DNA of 64,000 nt. It comes from Larus michahellis (Eukaryota > Chordata > Aves > Charadriiformes > Laridae). The stretch is from assembly GCF_964199755.1 (NCBI RefSeq), contig NC_133906.1:10664001-10728000 (forward strand). The letters run 5' to 3'. The translations under genes and the position numbers were made by a program. Positions 46,037-59,110 of the stretch are shown piece by piece (positions within the stretch are counted from its first letter, which is position 1; each line of letters starts with the position of its first letter). The notes beneath the pieces are model-generated. The model did not search any database. It worked only from the letters and a program-made list of their open reading frames with translations, and was not told where the DNA came from.

Positions 46037-46156
46037 AGGAGAGCTCTGCACGGGCCGGGGGCATACGGGAGAGCTCTGCACGGGCCGGGGGCATACAGGA
46101 GAGCTCTGCACGGGCTGGGGGCACACTGGAGAGCTCTGCACAGGCCGGGGGCAGAG
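46037..46156. repeat. Minisatellite, 30-bp unit, four copies
   Basis: The shared core GAGCTCTGCACGGGCCGGGG recurs at 46041, 46071, 46101 and 46131, giving a 30-bp period. The first two copies are nearly identical and the last two have a few substitutions. Because 30 is a multiple of three and the unit contains no stop in several frames, it holds open long frames on both strands (decapeptide repeats), including the 253-codon frame at 45926-46687. Confidence 0.95.
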
Positions 46157-48844
46157 CACAGCTCACCAAAGCCCTGCACCTCTGCTCGGCTGGACCTGCC
46201 GGGCCGGGGCTGCACAGGGGACAGTGCATGGCCATCCACCAGCACGTCATCTTGGAAGGAAAAACGCACACGGGGGCCAGCGAGGTGGATAGACTGTCCA
46301 CATAGAAATGAGCAAAGCCTTTTGTTCTGCACATCTGCCACGTTTCATTCAGCGCAGCCAGCACAAGCGAGGGGAGAGATGGGTCAAGGCTCTCACGCCG
46401 GCTGCGCCTCTCCAGGGGCTCAGCCCTGGCACTCCCGGCTCTGCGCCGCGCTGCCCACACCCTCGTCCCTGCTGCCTGCACGTGGAGGAGCCCACATCCC
46501 GCCGTGCCTGCTTCACACGGAGCTGCCGGGGAGATGGGGTCACTGCGACGTTTGCCTGGGATCGCAGAGCCACCCGCGGGGATTTCTGGAGAGAAGCTGC
46601 ACCAACGTGAGAGCAGCCTCAGGATGTCCCACAGCCGCAGCGCTGCTCTTGGCCTGGGCTACACATTCGCTCACGTGGGCACTGTAGGGATTGCCGTGTG
46701 GTCTAACAGCTCTGCTCAAGGGGCTTTCCTAGAAGAGATGCCCCCCAGGCACAGCCTCAGCTAGCAGAAAACATGTCTTTGGCTGAGGGACTCAGGTTTG
46801 CCCCTCCTGTGAGCTCCTCCTCTAGCTCGCCCCGAGGTGGGGGACACATAGAGCATCGTTTCTGCTGGTATGCCAGTGCTGCATGAAGGCCACCGTCTTG
46901 GGCAGCAGCAGGGGCTCTCTGGGGGCTCCTCAGGGCAGCTGGCTACCAGACCCTCCTCCCTGCTCAGAGCATCTCCCAGAGGACCCCTGGTCACAGCCCA
47001 GGGGCTTGCAGGGCTCTTCTGCAGTGCCTGTCTGAGCTCTAAGGTTGGTGCCAACTCCCACCATCAGCACCCCTCCTCCAAAACCCACCAGTGCCGAAGT
47101 GGGGCAAAGCCTGATCAAAAGTCCTGCCAAATCAGCACAAACACAGCAGAGCATCTCTGAGCAGAAGAGCAGGAAGAGGCACCAATGGGTACGGCGGAGC
47201 AAGGACCAGCAATAACTTACAGTAACGTGACCAAACACGCCGTGGTTTCAAACCAGAACCCGTGCATCGCTCGTATAAAAAAGCCTTTTGATATAGAGGA
47301 GGAACCCAAATGAGACAAACTCACCAGACTTTCCCTTAACTGTGAACACATCAGAGCAGCGTGAATGTTGTTATTCTCTTTGTCAGCTCTAGCTCTAGCA
47401 CTCACAATAAACGTTATCTCCTGTTTTCCACAGATTGTCCTTCCGGAGCTGCTGCATCAAATCCCGACCCCATGTGCGAAACACTGCTGCCTTTATCCCC
47501 TAGCCCCGAGAACATGAAATCAAATGACAAAGAATCCAATCTCAGCTGTCCTCTTCAGCGCAGAACAAGACACGATTTATAGATTTATATACACATATGC
47601 CCGTCTATTCATCCTCTTAGCAAACAGTTCATGAAGTGTGCCTTAAGCCTTTCTGAATCGGGCAATTCTCTGCTTAGACAATCAATCCCTAACTGAGAGT
47701 CTGCAGGGAAAGACATCATGTTGCAGGAATGCTGCAGAAGCTGTTGCATATACTGTTCCCTTTGTTGAGAATACCATCTTTGCCTTGGATATATTTTTTT
47801 TTTCCTCCTTAGCCATTTAATTTCATGAAACAGAGCCCAGTTCCAGCAGGCAAGAAGAACATAGCTAGATTTTGCTTCTCCTTTCCTGAAAGGCTGAGAA
47901 ACCAGATTTAAAAAATGTGCTTAGTGGGCGTTTGGTGGGACGAATTCTCTCCCATAGTTCGGCATTTTTGAGATAGAGAGCGAGTGATAGTTACGTTGCA
48001 TATGGTGCCTGGTTTTTCTTCTACAGCAGGTAGCCTAGAGAGTTGCCACTTCCCCTGCGATGAAAAAAATCATAGTAGCTGTTCTACTTTAAAAAGAAAA
48101 ATAATAATCTGCAAGAGGTTTCATGTTAGACCTTTTGTCAGAAAGACTCGGTGTAGAAATTTGTAGAAATTTATCCAGTGCTTGTGTGTAATGAAAAGCA
48201 AATTATACCAGGACAGCAACCTAAAGGGCAGGCAGCTCTCTGGGGCACGGCCTGTCTTAGTCTCTGCAGCCCAGCACCAAACACAACAGGGATTCCCAGT
48301 ACACAGCTGGGGCTACTGCGCGCTCGCCTATAGCCGTAGTAACAATAATAACCCTTCTGAGAAACAGCTGATTCATCTCTCCTAAGGGCTTTAGAACCAG
48401 ATGTAGCTCCCTTGGACATAGCATGGGTGACAGCAGGATCAAAGTTTCTACACACACTTGAGTCTAAGGGCATCGTTCAGCATTACTATCCTCGCAGAGC
48501 TGGCAGAAAGGACAAACGGCCAACAGGGCAAGCTTCAATCCTTCCTCGTCCTCTGATGCCACCCACGTCAGTGACGACCCCACCAGCTGTCCAGCCAAGC
48601 CCTTCCTCTGCACCCCCGTTATGGGGAAAAGGTTGAGCTTGGGTGGAGAGACAGTAAAACCCAAGGGTGGTTCCACTGTAACCAGTGATCTTAAACCACT
48701 GCAGAATGACCGGGGTGAAAGCCTGGCTGACTCACCGCACCGGGCATTTACACTCTTTGCAGGTGGAGATCTCCAGGTGCCGCTGGGAGAGGGTTAGGAG
48801 AACATGTAAGGAACAGGCAAAAGGAACAAAGCAGAAGGATTCCT

Positions 48845-49050
48845 AATGAATGACGTTCCTATTTCCATGCATTCTTATCAGCAAACTAAAAAGGGGAGAA
48901 CACAATTGCCAAGATGCGCTACATCTGCAGAATTGTTTCCAAATTAAACATGCATCCATGTTCTATAAAGCATCAGTAATTCTTAAAATCTACAGATTTA
49001 TTTTTAGCTGCCAATTTTAGAGACTTCCCAGGAGATACTGGCCTAAACCT
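48845..49050. promoter_or_regulatory. Candidate AT-rich element with MEF2-type site
   Basis: A CpG-poor, AT-rich block surrounds TTATTTTTAG at 48998-49007, which fits the MEF2 consensus YTA(A/T)4TAR exactly. Other short palindromic ATGCAT cores lie nearby. Regulatory function is inference. Confidence 0.18.
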
Positions 49051-52019
49051 GCTATCTCAGCTATTAAATAAAGAGACAGGATATTTTTATTAAAAAAAAC
49101 CAAGACACCCCCCTGAGACTCAACAATTCAGACTGAAGATAACAGCCCTGCAGCCATGAAACACGGTTTTAAAGAGACTCCAATAAATAGCGCCAGTTAC
49201 TAAATCTTGCCTCTGGGTTGCATATGCTAGGCAAACTCTTCAGTTCACGGGGAAGCCCCTTTCCACCAGCTGGCTGCAGAAATCCTTCCTTTTAACCAAC
49301 ACACACCGCTGCATCACCCAGCTTTCTGCTGTGCTCCCAGGTGGGTCACTGCAGCTCCTGGCACAGGGCACCTGGCAACACGGGCAGCGAGCGCATCGTC
49401 CCAGCCCAGCTATCAGTCAGGAGCAGCGCCAGCCCTCCCGAAGATGAGCAGCAACGCTGGCGTAGCTCTACGATAAGCCTGACAATTGGGTTTCTCCCCC
49501 TAAACTCAGTGACCTGATTTATGGCTATTCACCTACATTTAAATTTTTAACGATTTATAGTAATGAATCCCAAGCCTAAGACTAACTGTGAGAGCAGGGA
49601 AGTTCCCCAGAGCCAGTTTCTGATGGCAGTGCATGCGTCCACATCGGTGTGGGTGCCGGTTCAGGTCCCCCCTGAGTACCGTCGGGAGGACCGTCTGCTC
49701 AGGCTGCACTTCACTCAGAGGGCTACGTCCCGGCAGGCACTCCACACAGCGAGCTGGCGCCGGGTACGGCCCTACACCTCTGTCTGGCCAGTTTTTCTCC
49801 CGTATACCAGCCTGAGGTCTGAACCTTGCCGCATTTTCCTCTACGACCTGTAGCAGGGTAGAGGGTTTTGCTCTTCCTTTGAGAGGCACTTTGAGATAGG
49901 CGGCTGAAGGACAACTACTACCGCGCCACGTGGATTTGGGGATGTTTACAAAACTGCAGAAATCAGAGCTGTCTAATAGAGGGAGAACGCTGAATTCATT
50001 ACGCCCCCAGATTGGGTTTGGGCTCAAAGAAATTTCAGATGACGGGGATGTTACGAAACCTAATAGGACATTAAAGCCTTTCTTTTGCAGTGCCAGAGAG
50101 CCAGCCTTTGGGCTTGACATTCAACCCTTCCCTTTGAAAAGCCTGAGCCCCATCCCAGGCTTTGCATGCTCACGAACGAGGACCACACTGGTGAGTCACT
50201 TCGGGCATCTGTGCTTTGCGAGGCACACGCCAAAGCCAGCCCGGGGTGAGAAGATGAGGTAGTAATCTGGCTTTTCCGAAGCAGCCAGCACCAACGCATG
50301 CCCAAGCCGAGCTGCAGCTCACTCCTGGCAGCTGGCTTGCCCAGGAGAAGGGCTCAGCAACTTCTGGAAAAATAGATCTTTCCAAAGCATCTCAGACAGA
50401 TGCATGAGAAAAATGAGGTCGCCCCAAGCAGCAATATCTACAAAATGTTGCCATAATTTTTTTCTATAAGTTTTCCCATTTCAGTGCCCCGGCAGCACAT
50501 CCAGAGCAGCAAGGTGAGCCACAGCTCCCCGAGGAGGCTGGTGACATTGGCCAGGAAGGGACATGGGCTCAAGGCACGGCTTCCTGGGCTGACCTGCGAG
50601 GTGTTGCTGGGACACCTCAGCTGTGTGCCCATGAGCTGGGGTGGATCCAGGAGAGCTGTTGCTGCCCCTGGATGTGCTAAGGGTTGGGGATGCGCATGCA
50701 AGTGAACTGAACCACGCACTGGCACAGGGCTGTCTGGACCATCCTGACCAGTTCAGAGGTAGCTCTGCAGCTGTCAACTTCATCAGCTTCTTGGAGGGAA
50801 GCTGTGTTGATGGGTGTAGCATGGGAGAGGCATTCAGTCCCTGTATCTTCCAGCTAGCCCAGCTCTTTTGCCCTTGGACCAGCTTCATGCTGCCAAGCAG
50901 ATATGTAGCTCCGAGTCCCCTGGTGGTGGCAGATAGCTTTCTTCATCTTGCACCTATTCTAGCTCATCTCACTGGTGGGATCCTTTGATCTGGACCGGGT
51001 TTGCTCAGCGTAAGAACTACACTGAGTTTTGAGATTAAATCAACAGAAAATCTGTCATAATGCTATGAATTCACTCTGTGTATTTTAGCATCACATCTCT
51101 TCTGAACAGAAGGACCCATTCTTGCAGTGCACTTTGTTACTGAGGGGTTTTATTTAAAGGCAAGAGGGAGCAGCATCGATTATATATCTCTGTGCACTGA
51201 AAAGGAGGTGATGTCTAACAATACTTGTAATACCTACAGGTATTAAAGACAACAGTTTGCAAGACATCATCTCCACTGCCTGGCAAGGACTGAGCCTGCT
51301 GCCTTCCCTATGCTCTTGGCTTACACTAGCCCATCCATCACCTGCCTTTTTAACTGGCAATGATGAGGAAATTATGCATGCGAGCAGCCATGTGCACCAC
51401 AGGGTGTAATTCCTAACGTCCCATAGCAAACATTTTTCCTGGTGCTAGCAGGTGTTTCAATCCTTCATCTGGACTTTTATGAACAGTGCTGCTGGGTATC
51501 TCCTTCCAGCTGCTCCCACTAGCTAGCTGTCAGCTGTATGCCAGCGGAAAAAAAAAAAAAAATACAGGGAAGGTTTCTGGGGCATCTGGAGCAGCTCGGT
51601 GGGCACCACCGTCACCCTGCAGTTTGGCCTTAAAGGCTGGTAGAGGAAGAAGGCTCGAGGGTGGTAACTAGACCAGCTGCTGGCTCCTCATGTTCCCTCA
51701 GACTCGGTGGGTTGTGCTCGTGCTGCAGCAGCCAGCACAGCATGGAGCAACTCATCATGGCCAGGCCTGGGCCATGAAGACGTAGGGAGGGGTGGAGGAG
51801 GACTGGGCAAGTGGGTCATTTGGCTACTGTCTCCCTCAAGTTCATATTGATCCAAGCTCTACGCCAACAGCAAGACAGCGGTCTCCCCTTCTTCCTGCTT
51901 CCAAGCAAAGCTGCCCACAGCAAGTAACACCGTAGGCAAGGCTTGTCCCCGCAGCTCAAAGAGTCAGCAGTCACAAGTGCTCAGGCTCTGCTTTCTCAGG
52001 AGGGGTTTTCACGACACAT

Positions 52020-52150
52020 TTTTTCCCACGCATCTCAGCACTTCATAAAACACAAACGAGCCTCAGAGCATGCCGAGGAGGTGGTGGCTGCTGTATTGCA
52101 TTTCTACACTGAGAAACCAAGGCACAGAGATGTCACGGAGCCGGTTGCAG
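52020..52150 (-). mobile_element. MIR/CORE-SINE-like fragment
   Basis: CAGCACTTCATAAAACACAA, then ATTTCTACACTGAGAAACCA and AGGCACAGAGATGTCACGG, follow the reverse-complement MIR order (AGCGCTTTACA ... TTTTACAGATGAGGAAACTGAGGCACAGAGA). Confidence 0.55.
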
Positions 52151-53154
52151 CCCGCTGAAGTCACTGGGAAAGTCTCCTACTGCTTCAGCGGGAATGTGGG
52201 CTGGGGCCTCCAGCCTTCTCCAGACGGGGAAGCCCCTGGCACAGCTAAGCGAAGCTTGCTGTTGTACAACCAGGGGAATGGCACCCTGTTGAGTAGCTCT
52301 CCCAGGGTGCCAGAGGACTCCACTTTAGGAAAAAACAGGCCCGGAGCTGGCTTCCCACAGCAGCACCACTTCACATGACATGTGTTCTGCAACACAGCAG
52401 GAGAGGACTGGCCAAGTCCCCACCCGTCCACCATCTGGACCCAGCCTGGTAGAAGATACTTATTCCTAGAACAGGTTGGGTTTTATCAGTGGACTTTGAC
52501 CTACAGCATCTCCCCGCATATTTCTGGGCCACACACAGCCCTGCTCCGCCGGGAGCTGCAGCACTTCCCTGCCCCGGTCCTGGAAGGGACTCAGGCTTGC
52601 TCTGCGTATGGAAAGGGCTCTGCACTGCTGGCAAGCTTCACATCGGGCTCCAAAACGACTCTCATCTCTGAGCCATGTCAGCCCCAGAAGCCAGCTCTGC
52701 AAAAACCAAAAGGTCAGACCACATAGCGCGTTCAGCAACGCTCTCATCACAGCCGTCTCTAGTGGATGGTATTTCTGGGTCTGCAGCCATTTAAAGTCCT
52801 TGGCAATTAGAGAGGCAAAATCCTGAGTCTCTCTCTGAAACAAGGCAAATCGCTGATTAACGAGAAATGGAATAAGGAAAAACAGGACATGGGTTTACTT
52901 TCCTTATTTCTTTTGCTGTAATTGTTCCAGATCTGTCCAAGGAAAGCATCCCTCAGGGCTTATCAGAGCAGCCACCGCAAAGGAGAACAAAGGAAACACC
53001 AATCATTTTCGGTAAATCAAAAAATGACAAGCCTTAACCTTCAGAGGAGAGCAGATTCCTGCAAAGGGTTTGGCTGCTCTGTCTTTGAGTTTCCTTTTCC
53101 CTAGTCCCGGTTTCCTAGCAAAAGTTTCCTCAAACAATAGAGATTGGCATCAAA

Positions 53155-53171
53155 AGAAAAAAAAAAAAAAT
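53155..53171. repeat. A-homopolymer
   Basis: A-rich run of about 17 bases, low complexity. Confidence 0.8.
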
Positions 53172-56100
53172 TGAACACCCCTCCTTTCACAAATAGGCTT
53201 AAAATGGAAAGACAGGGCTTGTCACTTGGGAGCAATTGGTTACTCCTTGCAGCGCGGCGGCCCTGAGGACTCAGGTCAAGCGCCGCAGCCCTGCTGTGGG
53301 GGTGCTGGACTGTCACACAGGGCAAGAAGATGCTTCTGGGCTCCCTCTCCCTCCCTTTCTACGAGTAGGAGAGATGTTAGGGGACTGCGAAGCGGCTGCT
53401 CGTATCACACAGCCATTGCAGAGAGCGACTGCGTGCCACGGCAACCCACCGCGATGCTGCTGAGCTGCCAGCAGAGTCCGGGAAGGGTAAATGCAGCCCA
53501 GGCACCGCGTACCAGGCGCTCAAAGCAGGGCACAGCCTTCCTCGGGCACGTTCCCCAGCCAGGCACGAGCTGAGAGAGGACGGGGAGGTCCATGCATATC
53601 TCTGGGAACGGGACGCAGCCGAACCCTGCTCCTCTCTGGCACTAATTCCCTCTGTGGTTTTGCCCAGCTCCTGTGCATTAACGTCCTCAGATGTAAAGCA
53701 GACTTAGAGAGGCGTCCAAAGACAAAACCAGCTAAATGTAGATATTCTGGCAATGAGGTGTTGGCCCAGACACCACACCGACCCGCCTCTCCTTTCAAAA
53801 AAACCACAAGATGCTGAGCAGGACGTGCTGCTTAGCCAGCGGGAGTCAACGGGAATTCAATCCTACCCAAGGGCGCCCTGGTTTAATTTATCGCCTAAAT
53901 CGTGAAGACTAAATAAACCACACACCTGCACACACACCTGTGACTATCAGAAAAGAAAACATGCAAAGGTAAGGAAGCAAGAGATTTCTTGTGAGCTGCA
54001 GATGTTAGATACAGCTGCATAATTGCTCGGGCTGCTGTAAATTTAGACTCAAGGACCTCTTTTTCATGGAGGATGCTTTTCAAGACCCCACAGGAGATAA
54101 AGAAAGTGCTTCCCATTTTACACACACACCTTTCCTCACCTAGGAAGAAAACATATATCTCAAATCCTTCTTTTCTGAGGAACGAGACACCACTGTAGAG
54201 TCACATCCATAGGGAACGCGGGTGTGTGACGGGCTATGCCGTGGACTGGCTGCCATGATGACCATGCCTCCTGGCACATTCAGCCCTGGCCACGCACACC
54301 CTTCCTGCCCCCAGCCCCCCACCCCTCGCAGGGAATCAGCTCGGGCCGACTGGCTGCATCGAAGCACCTGCCAGAAACAAGCTCAGCCCTGGGGGACACG
54401 ACAGATATCAACAGGAGCTGATGGAGGGTGCGTATGATGGCCCATGGTGCTGGTGTCCACGTACGTTCACCCAGACCTGCTCAGGTGCAGCAATTGCCTT
54501 TACCTGCGGCTGCTGCCAGAGCTCATCGTCTGTCCTCAACAGTCATCGCTCCCAGAGGGTCACCCAAGCTCTCAACAGGCTCATACCATCCATACGACTG
54601 TACCTCTTGTCCCAGCTCAGGTCCCATTGTTTTGCCATCTTTTAATCTAAATGGGCAGTTAGCGACAGGAAAGATTTGTTCTTGAGACTGGCTGGGGAAA
54701 AGGCAGTCATAGACTGCAGCTGAAGCAAGAGCTATAAAAGGGTAAGTGGCTGCTCCCAGGAATGTGCACCAACCTGACTAACGGGCTGTGCAGAAGACTC
54801 TGCTTAGACCTTTGCTGGAGCCAGAACTTGAGCAGCAGGGGCTCGGGCACTGCGCAGGCAGAGACTCTCGGCAGCAGGTACAAACGACTGCTCCGGGACA
54901 GCGCAAAACCCCGCGTGCCTCACACAGGGGACAATTGCTCACTCTTAAAAAAGAGAAAACCAAGGTGATTGTAGCAAAGTGGAACTTGTGGTATTTTCCC
55001 AGTTACCAGAAATCTTCATTCAAGGGATTATTTAGCAGAGGGGAGAACAGGTTTGCTGAAGTGGAAGCAGGTCATTAAAAGGTAAGAGAAAATCATCAAG
55101 AGAACACCTCAACCACAAATGCTCCTGCTGAACTGAATTGCTACCAGAGGCAACGAGGCAAGGACACCAAAGGCTCATCTTCACTTCCCCAGTGAGGCTG
55201 TGGCCGTGTCCCGACAGCAGCCGTGGGTTTCCATAGGAGCCTATGACTGCACTAAGGTTGCCCTATAAATAATCATGAGTTTGCCCTCCCTCAGCGAGCT
55301 AGGCCACGGTAATTACGATATCCTGAGCACTGATGAGGCCTCGTGCAGCCTGTTTTGCCAGTTCTGTGTTTGAGAAGTGACTCATGAGCACGCTATCAGC
55401 TTACTGTATCGTGGCTGCTGCAGCCACTGTGCCTGCCAGACACCGGGGGAGAAAACCCTCCCTGCTGCTCTGGCACGAGTCCTTCCAGCGTATGCAGAGA
55501 TGTTTTCAGAACGTTTTTTCTTTAGAGAGGAAAAGATTACGGTTTTACAGCTTTGCCACACTCATTGCAGCCATGGAGTGGATTGGGAGAATGAGGACAA
55601 AGCGCCCGTCAGGGTCATGGTCCATCAGGTATGTAGGAGCACCTCCTTCTCCTCCCAGGTCTCCAGGAGGAAAGGATTCAAGGACACCTTACCCAGCATC
55701 GTGCTTTGAGGGATGGTTTCCAAAGACACATGAGCTTCCCTGACCCGCTTGCCACCTGCGTTGTCGGCTAGGGTCAAACTGCTAGAGGGTCATTTCTGTG
55801 CTGTGGAGATTGGCCCTTACCAGAGTGGTCCACCCCACCGACTTCCCCATAGATGGGGGACAGTGACCCCTTCGTTAATGTCAGTTTCCAGGAGGTCCGA
55901 CAGCTCCAGACAAAAGCTGTTCCCAGTGTTACAGATACTGGTCATAGATTATCTGCAAGGGGTAGGAAAGACTGGGAAGGGAACTTGGACTTCCTTTAGG
56001 TGATTGACCTGAACGCAGCACCCATATGTCTGGGGTCTGCTCCAATAACAACCTCCCAGATCCTGACCCCGTGAAACCCAGCTGCAGGAAGAAAAAGTCG

Positions 56101-56734
56101 TGCAAAGGAACAAAGCTCCCATCCTTTGCCTTGCGCATTTTCCCAGTACCAAATTCAAACTGCCCATCCTTCAAACTCCATCATCCCAAAAATCTACCAC
56201 ATGCCCAATGTCCGCTGCTCAGAGGCTGAATCCCCAACGCCCCGAACCCTTAACAAGGTCTCACTGGAATGACATCACTTACAGGAATCAATGCTGCTCA
56301 CTGAGCAAAGCCTGCAACAGCAAAGCCTGTTCTGCGCTCATCTCCTTATTCAAGCAAGGTCCTCAGCGAAGTTTGTGCCCAGGGCCAGTGGGGGATTAAA
56401 CTAGCTGAACTGAAATAAAATCTCAGGAATAACTCAGGCTTATATAGATAATTTGTTACAGCACTAAACCAAAGAGGCACTTGCTCAGTACACACTTAGG
56501 GTTTTTTTTTTTCAATAATTACACTGGAGTTAGCCACGCTCCTTAACCTAGTCCTGTTTCTTTGCTTCACTGAGTTCTCACTGAGAAAATGCTGACTTTT
56601 ACCCTGCCAAAAACTGCATGAAAATGAGGTGAATTCTCTGTCAAAATGTTCAACAAGAAAAAAACATCCCACAACAATAATGCAGTTGAAAAACTCAGAA
56701 CCACTGCAAAAAGAAAGGTTTTTCTTCAGCATTT

Positions 56735-56965
56735 CACATGCTCCGATATCAACTTCGCCATGGTAAAATCGCTTCTGCTTTGAAAATGGCCAACCTGCTG
56801 ATGTTTCAGTTGACTCAGAGCAGAGGTAATTATGCTAATGAGACACCAGGGTACACGAAGAAGCCCTTTCATCAGGTGCACGCCAAAAATCTGTGCAGCT
56901 TTGAGTTTTTGCACTATGTGCTTGCCCTGCCATTCCACCAGCTGTTTAATTAATTAGGACGACTT
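56735..56965. promoter_or_regulatory. Candidate element with octamer-like and homeodomain sites
   Basis: ATGCTAAT at 56832-56839 is one base from the POU octamer and overlaps TAATTA at 56827-56832. TAATTAATTA lies at 56947-56956. Both strands stay open for about 70 codons here, but the translations resemble nothing known. The block ends against a poly-A tract. Confidence 0.2.
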
Positions 56966-56990
56966 AAAAAAAAAAAAAAAAAAAAAAAAA
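56965..56990. repeat. A-homopolymer of about 25 bases
   Basis: A pure A run on the plus strand. No processed-gene body was recognised to its left, so it is listed as a simple repeat and not a retrocopy tail. Confidence 0.85.
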
Positions 56991-58225
56991 ACAAACCACA
57001 AAGAAAGAGAACAACACAAACTCCTTTGATTACAGAACCTCCAGGTACGTGCATCGCTCAGCGAACTCTCGTGAGCCCCGCTGTGAACGCTGCCGCTGAC
57101 CCGCGGTCCCGTGAGCGTTCGCAGTCGGTCTAACCCAACAGCACCGGTGAAATGAATTCATTGTTCCTTTAATCTTGCCTACCTTCCCCTCCAGGTTAGC
57201 TGTCACCCAGGTCACTTTATCTAATCAGTTCACATGCTTACACACATGGGAGGAGATGGCGGGAGGGCAGGACGATGGGCGAGATTGCTTCTTCCCATGG
57301 AAGTGGTGGCTTTTGCCTCTCAAAGTGTAGGTAAAACCCTGCCCTTAGGTGTTTTCTGTGTCAGCAAAAGCATCTGGTGCAAGCCAGGAGCAGTGCAAGA
57401 GGGAAAAGTAACCACTTCCATCACACTGCTGCTTCTTTCTGCGGGTCACACTCTGCACAGTTTTGGATGATGTGAAAATAAATAGTAATTTTTAAAATTA
57501 AGCTTTTTTTGGCCAATCAGGACAAATTCAGACTACACAGGTAGATCCAGAGTGATGCCCCTGAAGCAACTGCACCCCGTTTTCCATTGCCATTCATAGA
57601 TGCCACAAACTATCATACCTGTGGACAGGTTCAAGGCCATGGCTACACACTTCCTCTGGGTTTCCAGTGGCCCAAGTTGGAACAGGCCACAAGCTGTGGC
57701 TACCCCAGCCCACCCTGCCCACAGTGCTTCGAAACCTGCTTCTGCAGGACAGCAGCCATCGTCGCTAGCAAAGGGTGTGAGAGGCCGAGGTGGATTCCTG
57801 TTGGGAGCTCTTGGCCACAATCCTGGGGTGCCTGGGGCACTGGGGACCAGCCTGGCTGCTAGCCCACCTAGCCCTGCCAGCAGCCAGCCTCCCTGCCAGG
57901 GCTTCAACACACCCTGCACAGCTAAAATGACTAATATACTCCCTCCATTTAACTTAGTTTCCTTCAAAGCCCAAGGGGAACCTTTGGAAACCAGCCTGCC
58001 TATGTTTGAAGTGTCGCCCAAGGCTTCGGTCGGTGTCCTGGGCTGTCCCCTGCCCGATTGCTTCTGGGGGCAGAGGATGGGACAAGGCCATGAGGTTAGT
58101 TGCTCCTCTAGCAGCCATGGTCTCATTCGTAATCTTTAAAAGGGCTGACATGGAGAAAGGATCCCTATTAAGGAAATGCTAATGGGGGTGAACCAAAAAG
58201 GCTGCTCTTAAAAAAAATTTTAAAA

Positions 58226-58248
58226 AAAATAGAAAGAGAGAGAGAGCA
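58226..58248. repeat. Short purine/(GA)n repeat
   Basis: A-rich stretch passing into a GA dinucleotide run. Confidence 0.8.
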
Positions 58249-59040
58249 CGGCTCTCGTTTTATATAGATGGAGCTCTGGGCTGCAGGAGGCTTTGCAGTC
58301 CCACCCACAGAACTATTAGTTCTACAACCTAATTTCTCCTATCCATATTATTCACATGCTGATGTTGTTCCCTGCGATTTATCCTAGCCCGACTTTATTT
58401 TTCAAATATTCCCTTTTAAAGATGCAAGGCTTTTGGCAGCTCCCAGGTCATGGGGATGCAGTAAAAAGTGACTGAGCAGCGAGAACAGAAGCCATGAGTA
58501 GCTCGATGCGTGAGGACAGGGCACTTGTGTCCTTAATGGAGAGCAGACCCTTTGGGAGCACGTGTTGGCTCCTTTGATGTGCCATGAGCATTTCAGATAG
58601 GGTCGAGTCCAAGAAGAGAGGGCGAGGGTAGCTGTCAGGTTTATGATTTCTAGGATGAGGACGGTCTCCAAGAATAGTCCACTTGTTCCCCAAAGACCAT
58701 CAGGTGAAGCCACAGAATGGGAGGAGGAAGCGGAGAAACAAAACAACACACAGAATATATGTATTTAAAGGCTCCGAAAGATGTTCTCTAGCCTCTGTCC
58801 ATTACTCCAGGGAAGGGCAGAAGGTTTGACATCTGAGTATTTGTTTTGTGGCTGCCATGCACTTCAGACTGAAACCTGCCTGGAATTAATGGGCTGAGAG
58901 TCACCGCTCGGAGACATCAAAGGGCTCTCCTAATGGGGAAGGAGAAAGCTGCAGGCCAACCAGTTCCCTCTCCCAGCCAAGGACTTTCTGCCACTTGCTC
59001 GCCTTGCCATCCAGAAGGAAAACTAAGATGGCATTTAACC

Positions 59041-59110
59041 CACGCAGCTACTAATTAGGAGTAATTGTCTTACATGCCCCTCATGTCTGATGCCTTTAAT
59101 TATGAGGTGG
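59041..59110. promoter_or_regulatory. Candidate homeodomain-site cluster
   Basis: CTAATTAG at 59051-59058 (palindromic), TAATTG at 59062-59067 and TAATTA at 59097-59102 lie within 52 bases, in a stretch otherwise of average GC. That is a plausible binding platform for homeodomain factors. Motif evidence only. Confidence 0.22.

Noticed and set aside
45926..46687. 253-codon plus-strand open frame
   Set aside because: Held open by a 30-bp minisatellite whose length is a multiple of three. The antisense frames are open too, and no domain or family resemblance is visible.
49539..50120. 193-codon minus-strand frame
   Set aside because: No domain, no paralogue-like motif and no exon-type boundaries recognised.
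56965..56990. Poly-A run as the tail of a processed pseudogene
   Set aside because: No intron-less gene body or target-site duplication was recognised beside it.
57533..58139. 197-codon minus-strand and 179-codon plus-strand frames over the same DNA
   Set aside because: Both strands are open in GC-rich sequence without motifs. A real gene would not be expected to leave the opposite strand equally open.
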